A DNA stretch of 64,000 nucleotides from Maritimibacter alkaliphilus HTCC2654 (GCF_000152805.1 NZ_CH902578.1:1487927-1551926), one strand, 5' to 3'; positions 39,106 to 48,768 are shown, numbered from the stretch's first letter. Notes: a model not told the origin generated them from the sequence alone. Numbers and translations: made by a program.

Positions 39106-39124
39106 GTTGCGAGACAATTGCAAC
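39106..39124. promoter_or_regulatory. Dyad GTTGC-N9-GCAAC upstream of cytochrome c2
   Basis: A perfect 5-bp inverted repeat with a 9-base spacer, 82 bases before the cytochrome start. It could bind a dimeric regulator; the consensus is not one I can name. Confidence 0.3.
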
Positions 39125-39206
39125 ATTTGCATGGTGCGGCCAAGGTTGGGGAGACCGGTGCACCGAATCCCCGGACCATCTGCGAACGCAAACCACGAGG
39201 AACGCC

Positions 39207-39656
39207 ATGAAAGCCATCCTGACCACCGCCGCCATCCTGACCCTGTCGGGCGCCGCTGCCTTTGCCGAAAGCCACGCCGTGATGGTTGACGCCGAAGCGG
39301 GCGAAGGCGATTTTCGCAAGTGCAAATCCTGCCACGCCATCTCGTCGGCGGACGAGGACATCGTGAAGGGTGGCCGCACCGGCCCGAACCTCTACGGCGT
39401 GATCGGCCGCACCGCCGGGTCGTATGAAGACTTCAACTACGGCGACGACATCGTGGCCGCCGGTGAAGCGGGCCTCGTGTGGGACACGACCAACATGGTC
39501 GAATACCTCGCCGACCCGAAAGCCTTCCTTCAGGCCTACCTCGAAGATGACGGCGCGAAGTCGAAGATGACGTTCAAGCTGAAGGACGGCGAAGATGTCG
39601 CCGCCTACCTCGCCACCTTCTCGGAAGGCGAAATGGAAGAGGGCGAAGGCTCCTGA
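39207..39656 (+). CDS. Cytochrome c2-type periplasmic cytochrome
   Basis: A 149-residue exported class I c-type cytochrome. A signal peptide (MKAILTTAAILTLSGAAAFA) precedes the haem site FRKCKSCHAIS; the axial Met is in AKSKMTFKLKDG. It probably shuttles electrons from the cytochrome bc1 complex to oxidases such as the aa3 enzyme whose subunit I is 1.2 kb downstream. Resembles Rhodobacter cytochrome c2 (CycA) in size and loop pattern. The C-terminus is strongly acidic (GEMEEGEGS). Single gene ended by a strong terminator. Confidence 0.9.
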   Translation: MKAILTTAAILTLSGAAAFAESHAVMVDAEAGEGDFRKCKSCHAISSADEDIVKGGRTGPNLYGVIGRTAGSYEDFNYGDDIVAAGEAGLVWDTTNMVEYLADPKAFLQAYLEDDGAKSKMTFKLKDGEDVAAYLATFSEGEMEEGEGS

Positions 39657-39682
39657 TCTCCTCCCGGCCCTGACGGCCAACG

Positions 39683-39714
39683 AAAGCCCCGCCGACACCC
39701 CGGCGGGGCTTTTT
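39683..39714 (+). terminator. Rho-independent terminator of cytochrome c2
   Basis: An 11- to 12-bp GC stem (AAAGCCCCGCCG with CGGCGGGGCTTT) and a T-run, 27 bases after the stop. Confidence 0.85.
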
Positions 39715-39809
39715 CGTGCCGGGTGATGAAACCCGTGGCCCCTGCGACTTGACGGATGACGAATGGGCGGCGTCCAATCCGACATCCAGCCCAACCAAGC
39801 GAGGCGCAC

Positions 39810-40673
39810 GTGAACATCAGGATCGTCGAGAATGGTCCCGTCAGACTGGCGACCGAGACATTCGGCGACCCGGCGCATCCGGCGCTGCTCCTCATCATGG
39901 GGGCCAATGCCTCGATGCTCGAGTGGCCGGAGGCGTTTTGCGAGGCGTTGGCGACACACGGCAGGTTCGTGATCCGTTTCGATCACCGCGACACCGGGCA
40001 GTCGTCGCAGTTTCCCGCCGGTGATCCCGGCTACACCGTCGATGACATGGCCACCGACATCATCGCCATACTGGACGCCTACGGGTGCGCCGATGCGGAT
40101 ATGGTCGGCATGTCGCTGGGCGGCTACATCGCGCAGATGGTAGCCGAGCGGCACCCGGACCGCGTGCGGACCCTGACGCTGATCGCGTCCGAGCCTCTGG
40201 GCTGGGACGGCGCCGACCTGCCCCCGATCTCGGAGGCATTTCTTGCGCATTTCGGCGGGTTGGCATCGTTGGACATGGCGGACCGGGCCGCAGTTGGCGC
40301 GTTCCTGCTTGAAATCGCACGGCTTTGCGCCGGGTCCGCTTTTTCTTTCGCGCGCGATGACATCTCGGCCCGGATTGCGCGAGACTTGGGCCGACGCGAC
40401 GGGTTCGAGACCCTCTTCAACCATGCGACGCTTGAAGTGGTGTCCGATTGGGCAGGCGCCTATGCGCGTATCACGCTCCCGACCCTGGTCATTCACGGAA
40501 CCGAAGACCCGATCCTGCCTTTCGCGAAAGGAATGGCGCTGGCTGGCGGCATCCCCGGCGCGCGGCTCGAACCGCTGGAGGGCGTGGGGCATGAACTTCC
40601 TGGGCCGTTGCTGGAGCCGATTGCGGCCCTCATCGCAGATCACGTGGGCGCCCGGTCTCGGCCCCGTCCTTGA
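39810..40673 (+). CDS. Alpha/beta fold hydrolase
   Basis: A 287-residue hydrolase of the esterase/epoxide hydrolase-like group. Landmarks are FGDPAHPALLLIMGANAS, RFDHRDTGQSS (HxDxRDxGxS-like), the nucleophile elbow VGMSLGGYIAQ with the catalytic Ser, HGTEDPILP with the Asp and EGVGHELP with the His. This pattern resembles the RdmC/polyketide-esterase and haloperoxidase-like branch. No signal peptide; substrate unknown. GTG at 39810, preceded by GAGG, opens the conserved fold. Confidence 0.82.
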   Translation: MNIRIVENGPVRLATETFGDPAHPALLLIMGANASMLEWPEAFCEALATHGRFVIRFDHRDTGQSSQFPAGDPGYTVDDMATDIIAILDAYGCADADMVGMSLGGYIAQMVAERHPDRVRTLTLIASEPLGWDGADLPPISEAFLAHFGGLASLDMADRAAVGAFLLEIARLCAGSAFSFARDDISARIARDLGRRDGFETLFNHATLEVVSDWAGAYARITLPTLVIHGTEDPILPFAKGMALAGGIPGARLEPLEGVGHELPGPLLEPIAALIADHVGARSRPRP

Positions 40674-40878
40674 CCCGGATCAAACAAGGCCCCATGCGAC
40701 AAATTGCCCGAAATCGGCGTGAGGCGCTGTTCTCAAGGCGCTTTTCCCGTTGCAATACATGCAGAAAGGCGAAGATTTGATCGCCCTGAGCGTTGCTCTG
40801 TTCAAAATGTCGCAGTAAACACGTCCCAATTCCGTGGGGGGGAATCCCCCTGGATTTGGACAGCTAAGGGAGACCTCA

Positions 40879-42552
40879 ATGGCGGACGCAGCCATCCAGG
40901 GCCATGACCACGAAGATACCCGCGGGTTCTTCACCCGGTGGTTCATGTCCACCAACCACAAGGATATCGGCATCCTGTACCTTATCACGTCGGCGCTCGT
41001 CGGCCTGATTTCGGTCAGCTTCACGGTGCTGATGCGCCTGGAACTCATGGACCCCGGCGTCCAGCATATGTGTCTCGAAGGCTTCCGCCTGTTCGCCGAT
41101 GCGGGCGCGGAATGTACGCCGAACGGCCACTTCTGGAACGTGATGATCACCTATCACGGCGTCCTGATGATGTTCTTCGTCGTCATCCCGGCGCTGTTCG
41201 GTGGTTTCGGCAACTACTTCATGCCGCTTCAGATCGGTGCGCCGGACATGGCGTTCCCGCGGATGAACAACCTGTCGTTCTGGCTCTACGTCACCGGCAC
41301 GTCGCTGGGCGTGGCCTCGCTGCTCGCTCCGGGCGGCAACGATCAGCTCGGTTCCGGCGTGGGCTGGGTGCTCTACCCGCCGCTGTCCACGACCGAAGGC
41401 GGCTATTCTATGGATCTCGCGATCTTCGCGGTCCACGTCTCGGGCGCCTCGTCGATCTTGGGTGCGATCAACATGATCACGACCTTCCTGAACATGCGTG
41501 CCCCGGGCATGACCATGTTCAAGGTGCCGCTCTTTTCGTGGTCGATCTTCGTCACCGCATGGCTGATCCTTCTGGCCCTGCCGGTTCTGGCCGGTGCCAT
41601 CACCATGCTGCTCATGGACCGCAACTTCGGGACGACCTTCTTCGATCCGTCGGGCGGGGGTGACCCGATCCTTTACCAGCACATCCTGTGGTTCTTCGGC
41701 CACCCGGAAGTGTACATCGTGATCCTGCCGGGCTTCGGCCTCGTGTCCCACGTTTTCGCGACCTTCGCCAAGAAGCCCGTCTTCGGCTACCTGCCGATGG
41801 TCTGGGCGCTGATCGCCATCGGCGTCATCGGCTTCGTCGTCTGGGCGCACCACATGTACACCGTGGGCATGTCGCTTCAGCAGCAGTCCTACTTCATGCT
41901 GGCGACGATGGTCATCGCGGTGCCGACGGGGATCAAGATCTTCTCGTGGATCGCGACCCTCTGGGGCGGCTCGATCGAGTTCAAGACGCCGATGCTCTTC
42001 GGCTTCGGCTTCCTGATCCTGTTCACCATCGGCGGCGTGACCGGCGTGGTGCTGTCGCAGGCCGGTGTCGACCGCGTCTATCACGACACCTACTACGTCG
42101 TGGCGCACTTCCACTACACCATGTCGATGGGTGCGGCCTTCACCATCTTCGCAGGGATCTACTACTGGATCGGCAAGATGTCGGGCCGTCAGTACCCGGA
42201 ATGGGCCGGTAAGCTGCACTTCTGGCTGTTCTTCATCGGTGTGAACCTCACCTTCTTCCCGCAGCACTTCCTGGGCCGTCAGGGTATGCCGCGCCGCTAC
42301 ATCGACTATCCGGAGGCCTTCGCCTACTGGAACAAGATCTCGTCGATGGGTGCGTTCCTGTCCTTCGCCTCGTTCATCTTCTTCTTCGGCATCATGATCT
42401 ACACGCTGACCGCCGGTCGCCGGATCACCGAGAAGAACTACTGGAACGAGTATGCGGACACGCTCGAGTGGACGCTGCCCTCGCCGCCGCCGGAGCACAC
42501 GTTCGAACAGCTCCCGAAGCGCGAGGACTGGGACAAGTCGCACGCTCACTAA
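40879..42552 (+). CDS. ctaD: Cytochrome c oxidase subunit I (aa3 type)
   Basis: Catalytic subunit of the proton-pumping terminal oxidase reducing O2 to water in the inner membrane. The 557-residue, twelve-helix protein keeps all centre ligands: the haem a His in [12 protein letters not shown], the CuB His and cross-linked Tyr in [17 protein letters not shown], the HH pair in WAHHMYTVG and the haem ligands in [11 protein letters not shown]. The N-terminal [14 protein letters not shown] is typical. Subunits II and III and assembly factors are not adjacent, as usual for Rhodobacteraceae ctaD. ATG at 40879 with AAGGGAGACC upstream. The 205-base gap before it probably holds its promoter. Confidence 0.97.
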   Translation: MADAAIQGHDHEDTRGFFTRWFMSTNHKDIGILYLITSALVGLISVSFTVLMRLELMDPGVQHMCLEGFRLFADAGAECTPNGHFWNVMITYHGVLMMFFVVIPALFGGFGNYFMPLQIGAPDMAFPRMNNLSFWLYVTGTSLGVASLLAPGGNDQLGSGVGWVLYPPLSTTEGGYSMDLAIFAVHVSGASSILGAINMITTFLNMRAPGMTMFKVPLFSWSIFVTAWLILLALPVLAGAITMLLMDRNFGTTFFDPSGGGDPILYQHILWFFGHPEVYIVILPGFGLVSHVFATFAKKPVFGYLPMVWALIAIGVIGFVVWAHHMYTVGMSLQQQSYFMLATMVIAVPTGIKIFSWIATLWGGSIEFKTPMLFGFGFLILFTIGGVTGVVLSQAGVDRVYHDTYYVVAHFHYTMSMGAAFTIFAGIYYWIGKMSGRQYPEWAGKLHFWLFFIGVNLTFFPQHFLGRQGMPRRYIDYPEAFAYWNKISSMGAFLSFASFIFFFGIMIYTLTAGRRITEKNYWNEYADTLEWTLPSPPPEHTFEQLPKREDWDKSHAH

Positions 42553-42574
42553 GGGCCTGACGACCTGAGACCTG

Positions 42575-42604
42575 AGGCCCCGGTGGAAACGCCGGGGCCT
42601 TTTT
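42575..42604 (+). terminator. Rho-independent terminator of ctaD
   Basis: AGGCCCCGG and CCGGGGCCT form a 9-bp stem with an 8-base loop followed by TTTTT. It ends just before the next gene. Confidence 0.85.
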
Positions 42605-42617
42605 CATGAGAGAGACC

Positions 42618-43097
42618 ATGCTGCCTGCCCCCGCCTTTCTGATCCTGATCCCCCTGCCCGCGCTCGTAGCGGCCGTCTTGGGCCTGCGCGCGTCGCTGGT
42701 GCTCGGGGCCGGGCTGCTGGGCGCGGTCGCCTACATGGTGCTGGCGCTCACCTGGCCGCAGGAGGGCGGCGCGACGGCGACCGACAGCTACTATGTCGTC
42801 GGGTTCGCCGTTTTCGTCCAAAGCCTGATCGCCGTGACCTTCGTCGCGACCGTGGCGCAGGCGATCAAGGAACGGCTGGGGCGCGCGGACCGGATGCCGA
42901 CGGTCGTGTCGGGGCTGATGATGCTGATCGGCGGGGCGGCGAGCCTCGTCCCCGTCACCATCCCACCTGCCGACCGGGTCGCCCTGTTCGGCACCGTGGG
43001 CGAGGTCGGGGCCTTCGTCTTCCTCGCAGGCGTCGCCGGGCTGGTGCTGACCGTCGTGCTCCGGCCCCTCCTCCGCCGCATCCGGGGACGCGCCTGA
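42618..43097 (+). CDS. Hypothetical membrane protein
   Basis: A 159-residue protein with four to five hydrophobic helices (for example PAFLILIPLPALVAAVLGL at the start and AFVFLAGVAGLVLTVVL near the end). No family recognised. The ATG at 42618 is preferred to one 12 bases upstream, which abuts the T-run of the ctaD terminator; GAGAGA lies just before the chosen start. Its stop overlaps the ATG of the DUF2244 gene by one base (TGATG), implying coupling. Confidence 0.65.
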   Translation: MLPAPAFLILIPLPALVAAVLGLRASLVLGAGLLGAVAYMVLALTWPQEGGATATDSYYVVGFAVFVQSLIAVTFVATVAQAIKERLGRADRMPTVVSGLMMLIGGAASLVPVTIPPADRVALFGTVGEVGAFVFLAGVAGLVLTVVLRPLLRRIRGRA

Positions 43098-43648
43098 TGC
43101 CCTATGAATGGGACATTCCGATCCGCGAGGCGCCCGCCTTCGAAGCGCCCGGCGAGGCCGAAGGCGGTGCACCCATCGCGCGGCTGCACCTGTGGCCCTA
43201 TCGCTCGCTCCCGAAACGCGGCTTCGCATTCGCCATCGGGTTCGCCTACGTCATGCTGATGATCCCGCTCTCGGCCTTCGTCGGCACGCTGGCGCTGTGG
43301 TGGCTGCTCGGCCCCGGCCTGATCGCGATTTTCGGGCTGTGGTGGTTCATCGGGAAAAGCTACCGCGACGGTGAGATCCTCGAAGAACTGACGATCTGGA
43401 CCGACCGGATGCACCTCAGCCGCACCGGGCCGCGCCGCCAACACGCCGAATGGGACGCCAACCCGCATTGGGTCAGCGTGCAGGTTCACAAGGACGGTGG
43501 CCCCGTGAAGCACTACCTGACGCTCAAGGGCAATGGCCGCGAGGTCGAGATCGGGTCGTTCCTGTCCGAAGACGAACGCCCCCTATTGCGCGAGGAGCTC
43601 GAGCGGGCGCTGGTGCTGGCGAAGTCGCGGCGCGGGCCGGGGAACTGA
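43097..43648 (+). CDS. DUF2244 membrane protein
   Basis: A 183-residue protein matching DUF2244: a short cytoplasmic start, two adjacent membrane helices (about residues 42-62 and 66-85), then a soluble domain with LEELTIWTDRMHLSRTGPRR and ending SFLSEDERPLLREELERAL. The family is often found close to cytochrome oxidase genes in alphaproteobacteria, as here just downstream of ctaD, and an assembly-related role is possible but unproven. Coupled to the preceding membrane gene. Confidence 0.8.
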   Translation: MPYEWDIPIREAPAFEAPGEAEGGAPIARLHLWPYRSLPKRGFAFAIGFAYVMLMIPLSAFVGTLALWWLLGPGLIAIFGLWWFIGKSYRDGEILEELTIWTDRMHLSRTGPRRQHAEWDANPHWVSVQVHKDGGPVKHYLTLKGNGREVEIGSFLSEDERPLLREELERALVLAKSRRGPGN

Positions 43649-43681
43649 CCGGGTTTCCCCCGCCCCTCATAGAGCAAAGAA

Positions 43682-43714
43682 AAAGGCGCGCCGGCTTGTC
43701 CGTGGCGCGCCTTT
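43682..43714. terminator. Bidirectional terminator between DUF2244 and MFS genes
   Basis: AAAGGCGCGCC and GGCGCGCCTTT make a perfect 11-bp stem with an 11-base loop. T-runs on both strands fit the convergent genes on either side. Confidence 0.8.
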
Positions 43715-43724
43715 GTATTGTCTT

Positions 43725-45203
43725 TCAGTGCCCCATCGGGGCGCCGCCGTCCTGCATGTCCGGCGGGCGGCGGACAAAGAAGCTGGCGGCGATCATGCCG
43801 AGTGATGCGATGGCGCCGCACATGAACCCGGCCTGAAGCCCCTGCGACAACGCATGAGCCTCGTCCAGCCCGGCGGCGATCCCGGCGGCGGACCGCACCG
43901 ACATCACCGACACGAACAGCGCGATCCCCGCCGCGCCCGCGACCTGCTGGATCGTGCCGATCAACGCCGAGCCGTGGGAATAAAGCTGCGGCGGCAGCGA
44001 CCCGAGGCTCGAGGTGAAGAGCGGCGTGAACAGGAACGCAAGGCCCGCCGACAGGGTGATATGGCTCGCCAGCACCATCGCGATCCCGGTCTCGGGCGTG
44101 AAGGTCGTCATCAGCCACAGCGCGACCGCCACCGCGACCGAGCCGGGAATGACCAGCTTGCGCGCGCCGTGGGCATCGAACAGGCGGCCGACGACCGGGG
44201 CCAGTAGCCCCATCAGAAGACCGCCGGGCAAAAGCATCAGGCCCGCCTGCACCGGCTCCATCCCCAGCACGTTCTGCATGTAGAGCGGTAGAAGGATAAT
44301 CATCCCGAAGAGCGCCATCATGGCGAGCCCCATCATTACCACGGCGACGGTGAAGATCTTGTGCCGGAAGGTGCGCAGGTCGAGCAGTGCCCGCTCCTGT
44401 GGGCCAAGCGCGATCTGGCGCAGGATGAAGGCGATCAGCACAGCGCCCCCCACGGCGAGCGGCAGCCACAGCGGCATGCCTCCCTCTTCGCCATGCCCCT
44501 CGCCGATCGTGGACAGGCCATAGACCAGCCCGCCGAACCCGATGGCGGCCAGCGGCACCGACAGGATGTCGAGCGGCACCTTGCGCGGCTCGGTCACGTT
44601 TTTCAGCCACGCCAGCCCGGCGGCAAGGCAGATCAGCCCAATGGGCAGGATCAGCCAGAACATCCAGCGCCAGCCAAGCAGGTTCAGGATGATCCCCGAC
44701 AAAGTGGGGCCGATGGCGGGCGCGACCGAAATGACGATCGAGATATTGCCCATCGTCTTTCCCCGGCTGTCCGGCGGGACGAGGTTCATCACCGTCGTCA
44801 TCAGCAGCGGCATCATCATCGCCGTGCCGCAGGCCTGCACGACCCGGCCCAGAACCAGCGGCGGCAGGCCCGGCGCGATGGCGCACAGAAGCGTGCCGAA
44901 GCTGAAGAAACTCAGCGCCGCGATGAACACCGTGCGCGTGTGGAACCGTTGCAGCAGGAACCCCGTGACCGGGATCACCACGGCCATGGTGAGAAGGAAC
45001 GCGGTGGTCAGCCATTGCGCGGCATTGGCCGTCACGCCGAGATCGGACATGAGCCGGGGCAAGGCGACCGACATGATCGTCTCGTTCAGGATCATCGTGA
45101 AGGTCGAGACCAGAAGCAGCAGGATCACCACGCGGTTGCGCGCGGAATGGTCCGGCGCGACCGGCGCGTCGGAAAGGCCTGGGGTCATCGTATCGCTGGG
45201 CAT
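43725..45203 (-). CDS. MFS multidrug efflux transporter, DHA2 (EmrB/QacA) family
   Basis: A 492-residue inner-membrane drug:proton antiporter with fourteen predicted helices. Features include the DHA2 opening NETIMSVALPRLMSDL, the motif A-like region around LLQRFHTRTVFIAALSFF, motif C-like ISVAPAIGPTLSGIIL and LLMPGG-type helices in the second half (AGLMLLPGGLLMGLLAPVVG). It lacks a neighbouring EmrA-like periplasmic adaptor and any local regulator, so substrate and control are unknown. ATG at 45203 with AGGACG upstream. Confidence 0.9.
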   Translation of the reverse strand: MPSDTMTPGLSDAPVAPDHSARNRVVILLLLVSTFTMILNETIMSVALPRLMSDLGVTANAAQWLTTAFLLTMAVVIPVTGFLLQRFHTRTVFIAALSFFSFGTLLCAIAPGLPPLVLGRVVQACGTAMMMPLLMTTVMNLVPPDSRGKTMGNISIVISVAPAIGPTLSGIILNLLGWRWMFWLILPIGLICLAAGLAWLKNVTEPRKVPLDILSVPLAAIGFGGLVYGLSTIGEGHGEEGGMPLWLPLAVGGAVLIAFILRQIALGPQERALLDLRTFRHKIFTVAVVMMGLAMMALFGMIILLPLYMQNVLGMEPVQAGLMLLPGGLLMGLLAPVVGRLFDAHGARKLVIPGSVAVAVALWLMTTFTPETGIAMVLASHITLSAGLAFLFTPLFTSSLGSLPPQLYSHGSALIGTIQQVAGAAGIALFVSVMSVRSAAGIAAGLDEAHALSQGLQAGFMCGAIASLGMIAASFFVRRPPDMQDGGAPMGH

Positions 45204-45376
45204 GGGACGTCCTGAACGCTTAAAAACAAAAAGGCCGGTCGTCCCGGCCCATGCCGGGTGCATCGCGCGCGGGCCTTCGCGTGTCAACCTGCCCCGCTTT
45301 CGCGCGGGCGAAAAGCCTGCGGCAAAGATGCACAGTGGATTAGCGTTTCTGTGCCGATGCGAACCGACCGGCGGCG

Positions 45377-46882
45377 TCAGCCTGCCGCGGTCTCGTCCCG
45401 ACGGGCCTCTGCGCGCAGATCGTCGTGGATCGTATCGACGATGAAACGTGCCGGATCGTCGCGCGGGGTCAACTCGTCGATCAGCGCCTGTTGCGCGGCG
45501 TCCTTGCGCGGCACCGATCCGTCGCGCAGCCCGTCGATCAGCGCCTCGATCCCCGAAATCCGCGCGGAGGGGAGCTCATGTGTCCCCGCCACCACCATCT
45601 CGCCCATGGCGTTCCACGGCGAGCTGCCGGGCCGGGACAGGTAGATCACCGGCTTCTTCAGAAGCTGGTATTCCATGAGGAAACTCAAACCGTCGACGAC
45701 AAGCAGATCGGAGGCCGCGAAGGGGCCGAGGTATTGCCCGCTGCGCAGCTGCCCGGTGTTCGGCAGCGCGTCCCATGTCCGGAAAAAGGCGTCGAACCGG
45801 GCGCGCCGCGCGGGCGTCATCCCGTCGATGCGGGTGATGAGCGCCGGGTGCGGGCTGAACAGGATGTCGAGGTCGGGCCGCCTGCGGGCGAGCGCCAGCA
45901 TTTCGTCGCAGACTTCGGGAAAGGTGCCGAAGCCGTTCCAGCACCCGTCGATGGCGTGATGGGCGCTCCAGATGACCCGGGTCGTGTTAGTCGAAGCGAT
46001 GGGCCAGTGCGGCCCGGCGGTCCGGATCTCGCGCACTTTCGGGTGGCCCGACAGGGTGATCCGGGCGCCGCCCAGCCGGTCGTGGCTGGCCACGATTGAA
46101 CGGGCGACGGCGCCCGCCACGAATTGCCGGGCCAGCACATCCTTGCGCGTATGCTCGACGATGCCACCGCCCTCGGTGATGAGCGAGGTGATGGCGTAGG
46201 GCACGTAATACTGTTTGGCGAAGGACAGCAGATCGGTGCGGAACACGCCCGGCACGTCCTTTTGCCAATGCGACTGACGGAAAATCACTTCGAGGTCGAA
46301 GGACTTGATCCGGCTCACATCGACGCTGGGTTCGGGGTCGTTCAACCGAACGTGAGCGACGCCTTCGGCGGTCAGCCCCGCGCTGTTGCCATCCTCGTCG
46401 CGAAACGTGTCGGCGCCCGGAAAACGACGGGGAATCGTGAAGACGACGGGGTCGAACCTGTCATCCGCGACCATCAGCGCATGGATGCGCCTGAGCGCGC
46501 CCCAAGCCTCGTAGTTGTGAACCAGAAATCCGACGCGGATGGGCTGTCCGTCCCGCACGACCCTCGTGGCGAGGCGCGCGGCCACGGCGCTGTTTCCGGC
46601 GGCGGCCTGCGCGAATTCCATCGCGTCCGTGGCAAGCCCCTCGACACGGTCGAGCCGGGTCGCCACCTCGGCCACCCGTCGCGTCGCCTCGACCTGTTCG
46701 GCCAGCGCCCGTTCCAGACGCTGCGTCGCCCGCGTCAGGTCGTCGATCCGGCGAGCCTGATCGTCGGCATGGGTGCGGCGGGTGGAACGGGCCAGACCGC
46801 GACCGGCACGCGCGACAAGCCGCAGGACGTGCCGAAACGCGCCCGGCGCACGCGCCCCCTGATGCCGCTGTGTGTCCGTCAT
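45377..46882 (-). CDS. CDP-glycerol glycerophosphotransferase-like glycosyltransferase
   Basis: A 501-residue protein. Residues about 40-110 are a charged coiled coil (QRLERALAEQVEATRRVAEV). Residues about 125-480 resemble the TagB/TagF GT-B superfamily: RVGFLVHNYEAWGALRRIHA, the UDP/CDP-binding-like HPALITRIDG, SDLLVVDGLSFLMEYQLLKKPVIYLSRPG near 400-430. Gram-positive relatives build teichoic acids; in Gram-negatives such proteins make capsule or other phosphate-linked surface polymers. It lies alone between the MFS gene and the yqeY-like gene. The start is uncertain by a dozen codons. Confidence 0.7.
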   Translation of the reverse strand: MTDTQRHQGARAPGAFRHVLRLVARAGRGLARSTRRTHADDQARRIDDLTRATQRLERALAEQVEATRRVAEVATRLDRVEGLATDAMEFAQAAAGNSAVAARLATRVVRDGQPIRVGFLVHNYEAWGALRRIHALMVADDRFDPVVFTIPRRFPGADTFRDEDGNSAGLTAEGVAHVRLNDPEPSVDVSRIKSFDLEVIFRQSHWQKDVPGVFRTDLLSFAKQYYVPYAITSLITEGGGIVEHTRKDVLARQFVAGAVARSIVASHDRLGGARITLSGHPKVREIRTAGPHWPIASTNTTRVIWSAHHAIDGCWNGFGTFPEVCDEMLALARRRPDLDILFSPHPALITRIDGMTPARRARFDAFFRTWDALPNTGQLRSGQYLGPFAASDLLVVDGLSFLMEYQLLKKPVIYLSRPGSSPWNAMGEMVVAGTHELPSARISGIEALIDGLRDGSVPRKDAAQQALIDELTPRDDPARFIVDTIHDDLRAEARRDETAAG

Positions 46883-47001
46883 CCGAAAGCCAATGCGCAA
46901 CGCTCCGCAGCCTGTCAAGCTTTCGGCAGTCCGAAGGTCGAATTGTCGCGCGTTTCAAGACCTTAGGTCACACGCGGCACCCGAAAGCCCCCCTCGGGGT
47001 C

Positions 47002-47457
47002 TCAGCCCAGCCGCGCCTTGACCTTGGGGCCGACCGCGCCGAAATCCATCTGCCCGGTATACTTGCCCTTGAGCACGCCCATGACCTTGCCCATGTCGCG
47101 GATCGACGTCGCGCCGACCTCGGCGACGGCCTTGTCCACGGCCTTGTCGACCTCGGCGTCGGACAACTGGCGCGGCAGGAATTCCTCGATCACCTTGATC
47201 TCTTCCCGCTCGGCCTCGGCCAGTTCCAGCCGCCCGCCCTCTTCATAGGCGCGCGCCGATTCCTGACGTTGCTTCACCATCTTGCCGAGGATGCCGAGAA
47301 TGACGTCATCGGTCAGGTCGGACGGGTCCTCGCCCTCGCCCCGCATGGCGATTTCGCGGTCCTTGATGGCGGCATTGATGAGGCGCAGGGTCGAAAGACG
47401 CTTCGTATCCTTTTCCTTCATCGCCGTCTTCAGCGCTTCGCTCAGCCGGTTTCGCAT
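47002..47457 (-). CDS. GatB/YqeY domain protein
   Basis: A 151-residue YqeY-type protein: helical N-terminal part with LSTLRLINAAIKDREIAMRG and a C-terminal helical bundle resembling the tail of GatB, with EEFLPRQLSDAEVDKAV and GKVMGVLKGKYTGQMDFG. Thought to bind RNA or tRNA; no catalytic role is established. It is divergent from carA, an arrangement I recall as usual in related genomes. ATG at 47457 with GAAGGG ten bases upstream. Confidence 0.88.
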   Translation of the reverse strand: MRNRLSEALKTAMKEKDTKRLSTLRLINAAIKDREIAMRGEGEDPSDLTDDVILGILGKMVKQRQESARAYEEGGRLELAEAEREEIKVIEEFLPRQLSDAEVDKAVDKAVAEVGATSIRDMGKVMGVLKGKYTGQMDFGAVGPKVKARLG

Positions 47458-47538
47458 GTGGTGAAAACCCTTCAAAGTTCCAGTCACGAAGCCCCGAAAT
47501 TACACCTTCGCAGGGGCAGAAACAAGCGCCCGATCCCC

Positions 47539-47567
47539 TTGACGCTGACGGGCCGCCCCCGTAACAC
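47539..47567 (+). promoter_or_regulatory. Putative promoter of carA
   Basis: TTGACG (47539-47544) and TAACAC (47562-47567), 17 bases apart, 28 bases before the carA start. No pyrimidine-responsive attenuator hairpin was seen in the short leader. Confidence 0.45.
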
Positions 47568-47595
47568 CTCTCGCGATCCGATCCGGGAGTCTGCC

Positions 47596-48747
47596 ATGCC
47601 GACCAAGACCAAGCCGACCGCCTGCCTCGCCCTTGCAGACGGAACCGTTTTCTACGGAAAAGGGTTCGGGGCCACGGGCGTGACGACCGCGGAACTGTGC
47701 TTCAACACCGCGATGACCGGGTATCAGGAAATCATGACGGACCCCTCCTATGCGGGGCAGGTCGTGACCTTCACCTTCCCGCATATCGGCAACGTGGGCG
47801 TGAACCCGGAAGACGACGAAACGCAGGACCCGGTGGCCGAGGGCATGGTGGTCAAGTGGGACCCGACCGAGCCGTCGAACTGGCGCGCGGCAGAACCGCT
47901 GTGGAACTGGCTGGAAAAGCGCGGCCGCATCGGCATCGGCGGGATCGACACCCGGCGGCTGACCCGCGCGATCCGCCAGCAGGGCGCGCCGCATGTCGCG
48001 CTGGCCCATGACCCGGACGGCGACTTCGACCTCGAGGCGCTGGTCGCCAAGGCGCGGGCCTTCCCCGGTCTGGTGGGCCTCGACCTCGCCAAGAACGTGA
48101 CCTGCGCGCAAAGCTACCGCTGGGACGAGATGCGGTGGGCCTGGCCCGACGGTTACCCCCGGCTGGAGCAGCCGAAATACAAGGTCGTCGCGATCGACTA
48201 CGGCGCGAAACGCAACATCCTGCGCTGCCTCGCCTCGGCGGGCTGCGACGTGACCGTTCTTCCCGCCACCGCCACGGCGGACGAGGTCATGGCGCACAAG
48301 CCCGACGGTCTGTTCCTGTCGAACGGCCCCGGCGATCCGGCGGCGACGGGCGAATATGCCGTGCCGATGATCCAGAAGGTGCTGAACGACACCGATATGC
48401 CGGTCTTCGGCATTTGCCTCGGCCACCAGATGCTCGCCCTCGCCCTCGGGGCCAAGACGATCAAGATGAACCACGGCCACCACGGCGCGAACCACCCGGT
48501 CAAGGACCTGACCACGGGCAAGGTCGAGATTACGTCGATGAACCACGGGTTCACGGTGGACAGCCAGTCGCTCCCCGCCGGTGTGAAAGAGACGCATGTC
48601 TCGCTCTTCGACGGGTCCAACTGCGGGATCGCGATGGACGACCGCCCGGTCTATTCGGTGCAATATCACCCCGAGGCGAGCCCGGGCCCGATGGACAGCT
48701 ACTACCTGTTCGAACGGTTCGCGGCCGCGATGCAGGCGCGGGCCTGA
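47596..48747 (+). CDS. carA: Carbamoyl-phosphate synthase, small subunit
   Basis: CarA hydrolyses glutamine and passes ammonia to CarB, making carbamoyl phosphate for arginine and pyrimidines. The 383-residue protein has the N-terminal CPSase domain (ELCFNTAMTGYQEIMTDPSY) and the C-terminal class I amidotransferase with LSNGPGDP, the nucleophile FGICLGHQMLALALG and the His/Glu in QYHPEASPGP. carB is not adjacent. Single-gene unit with its own promoter-like element. Confidence 0.97.
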   Translation: MPTKTKPTACLALADGTVFYGKGFGATGVTTAELCFNTAMTGYQEIMTDPSYAGQVVTFTFPHIGNVGVNPEDDETQDPVAEGMVVKWDPTEPSNWRAAEPLWNWLEKRGRIGIGGIDTRRLTRAIRQQGAPHVALAHDPDGDFDLEALVAKARAFPGLVGLDLAKNVTCAQSYRWDEMRWAWPDGYPRLEQPKYKVVAIDYGAKRNILRCLASAGCDVTVLPATATADEVMAHKPDGLFLSNGPGDPAATGEYAVPMIQKVLNDTDMPVFGICLGHQMLALALGAKTIKMNHGHHGANHPVKDLTTGKVEITSMNHGFTVDSQSLPAGVKETHVSLFDGSNCGIAMDDRPVYSVQYHPEASPGPMDSYYLFERFAAAMQARA

Positions 48748-48768
48748 CAGCGGCCCGGCGGGCGCGTG

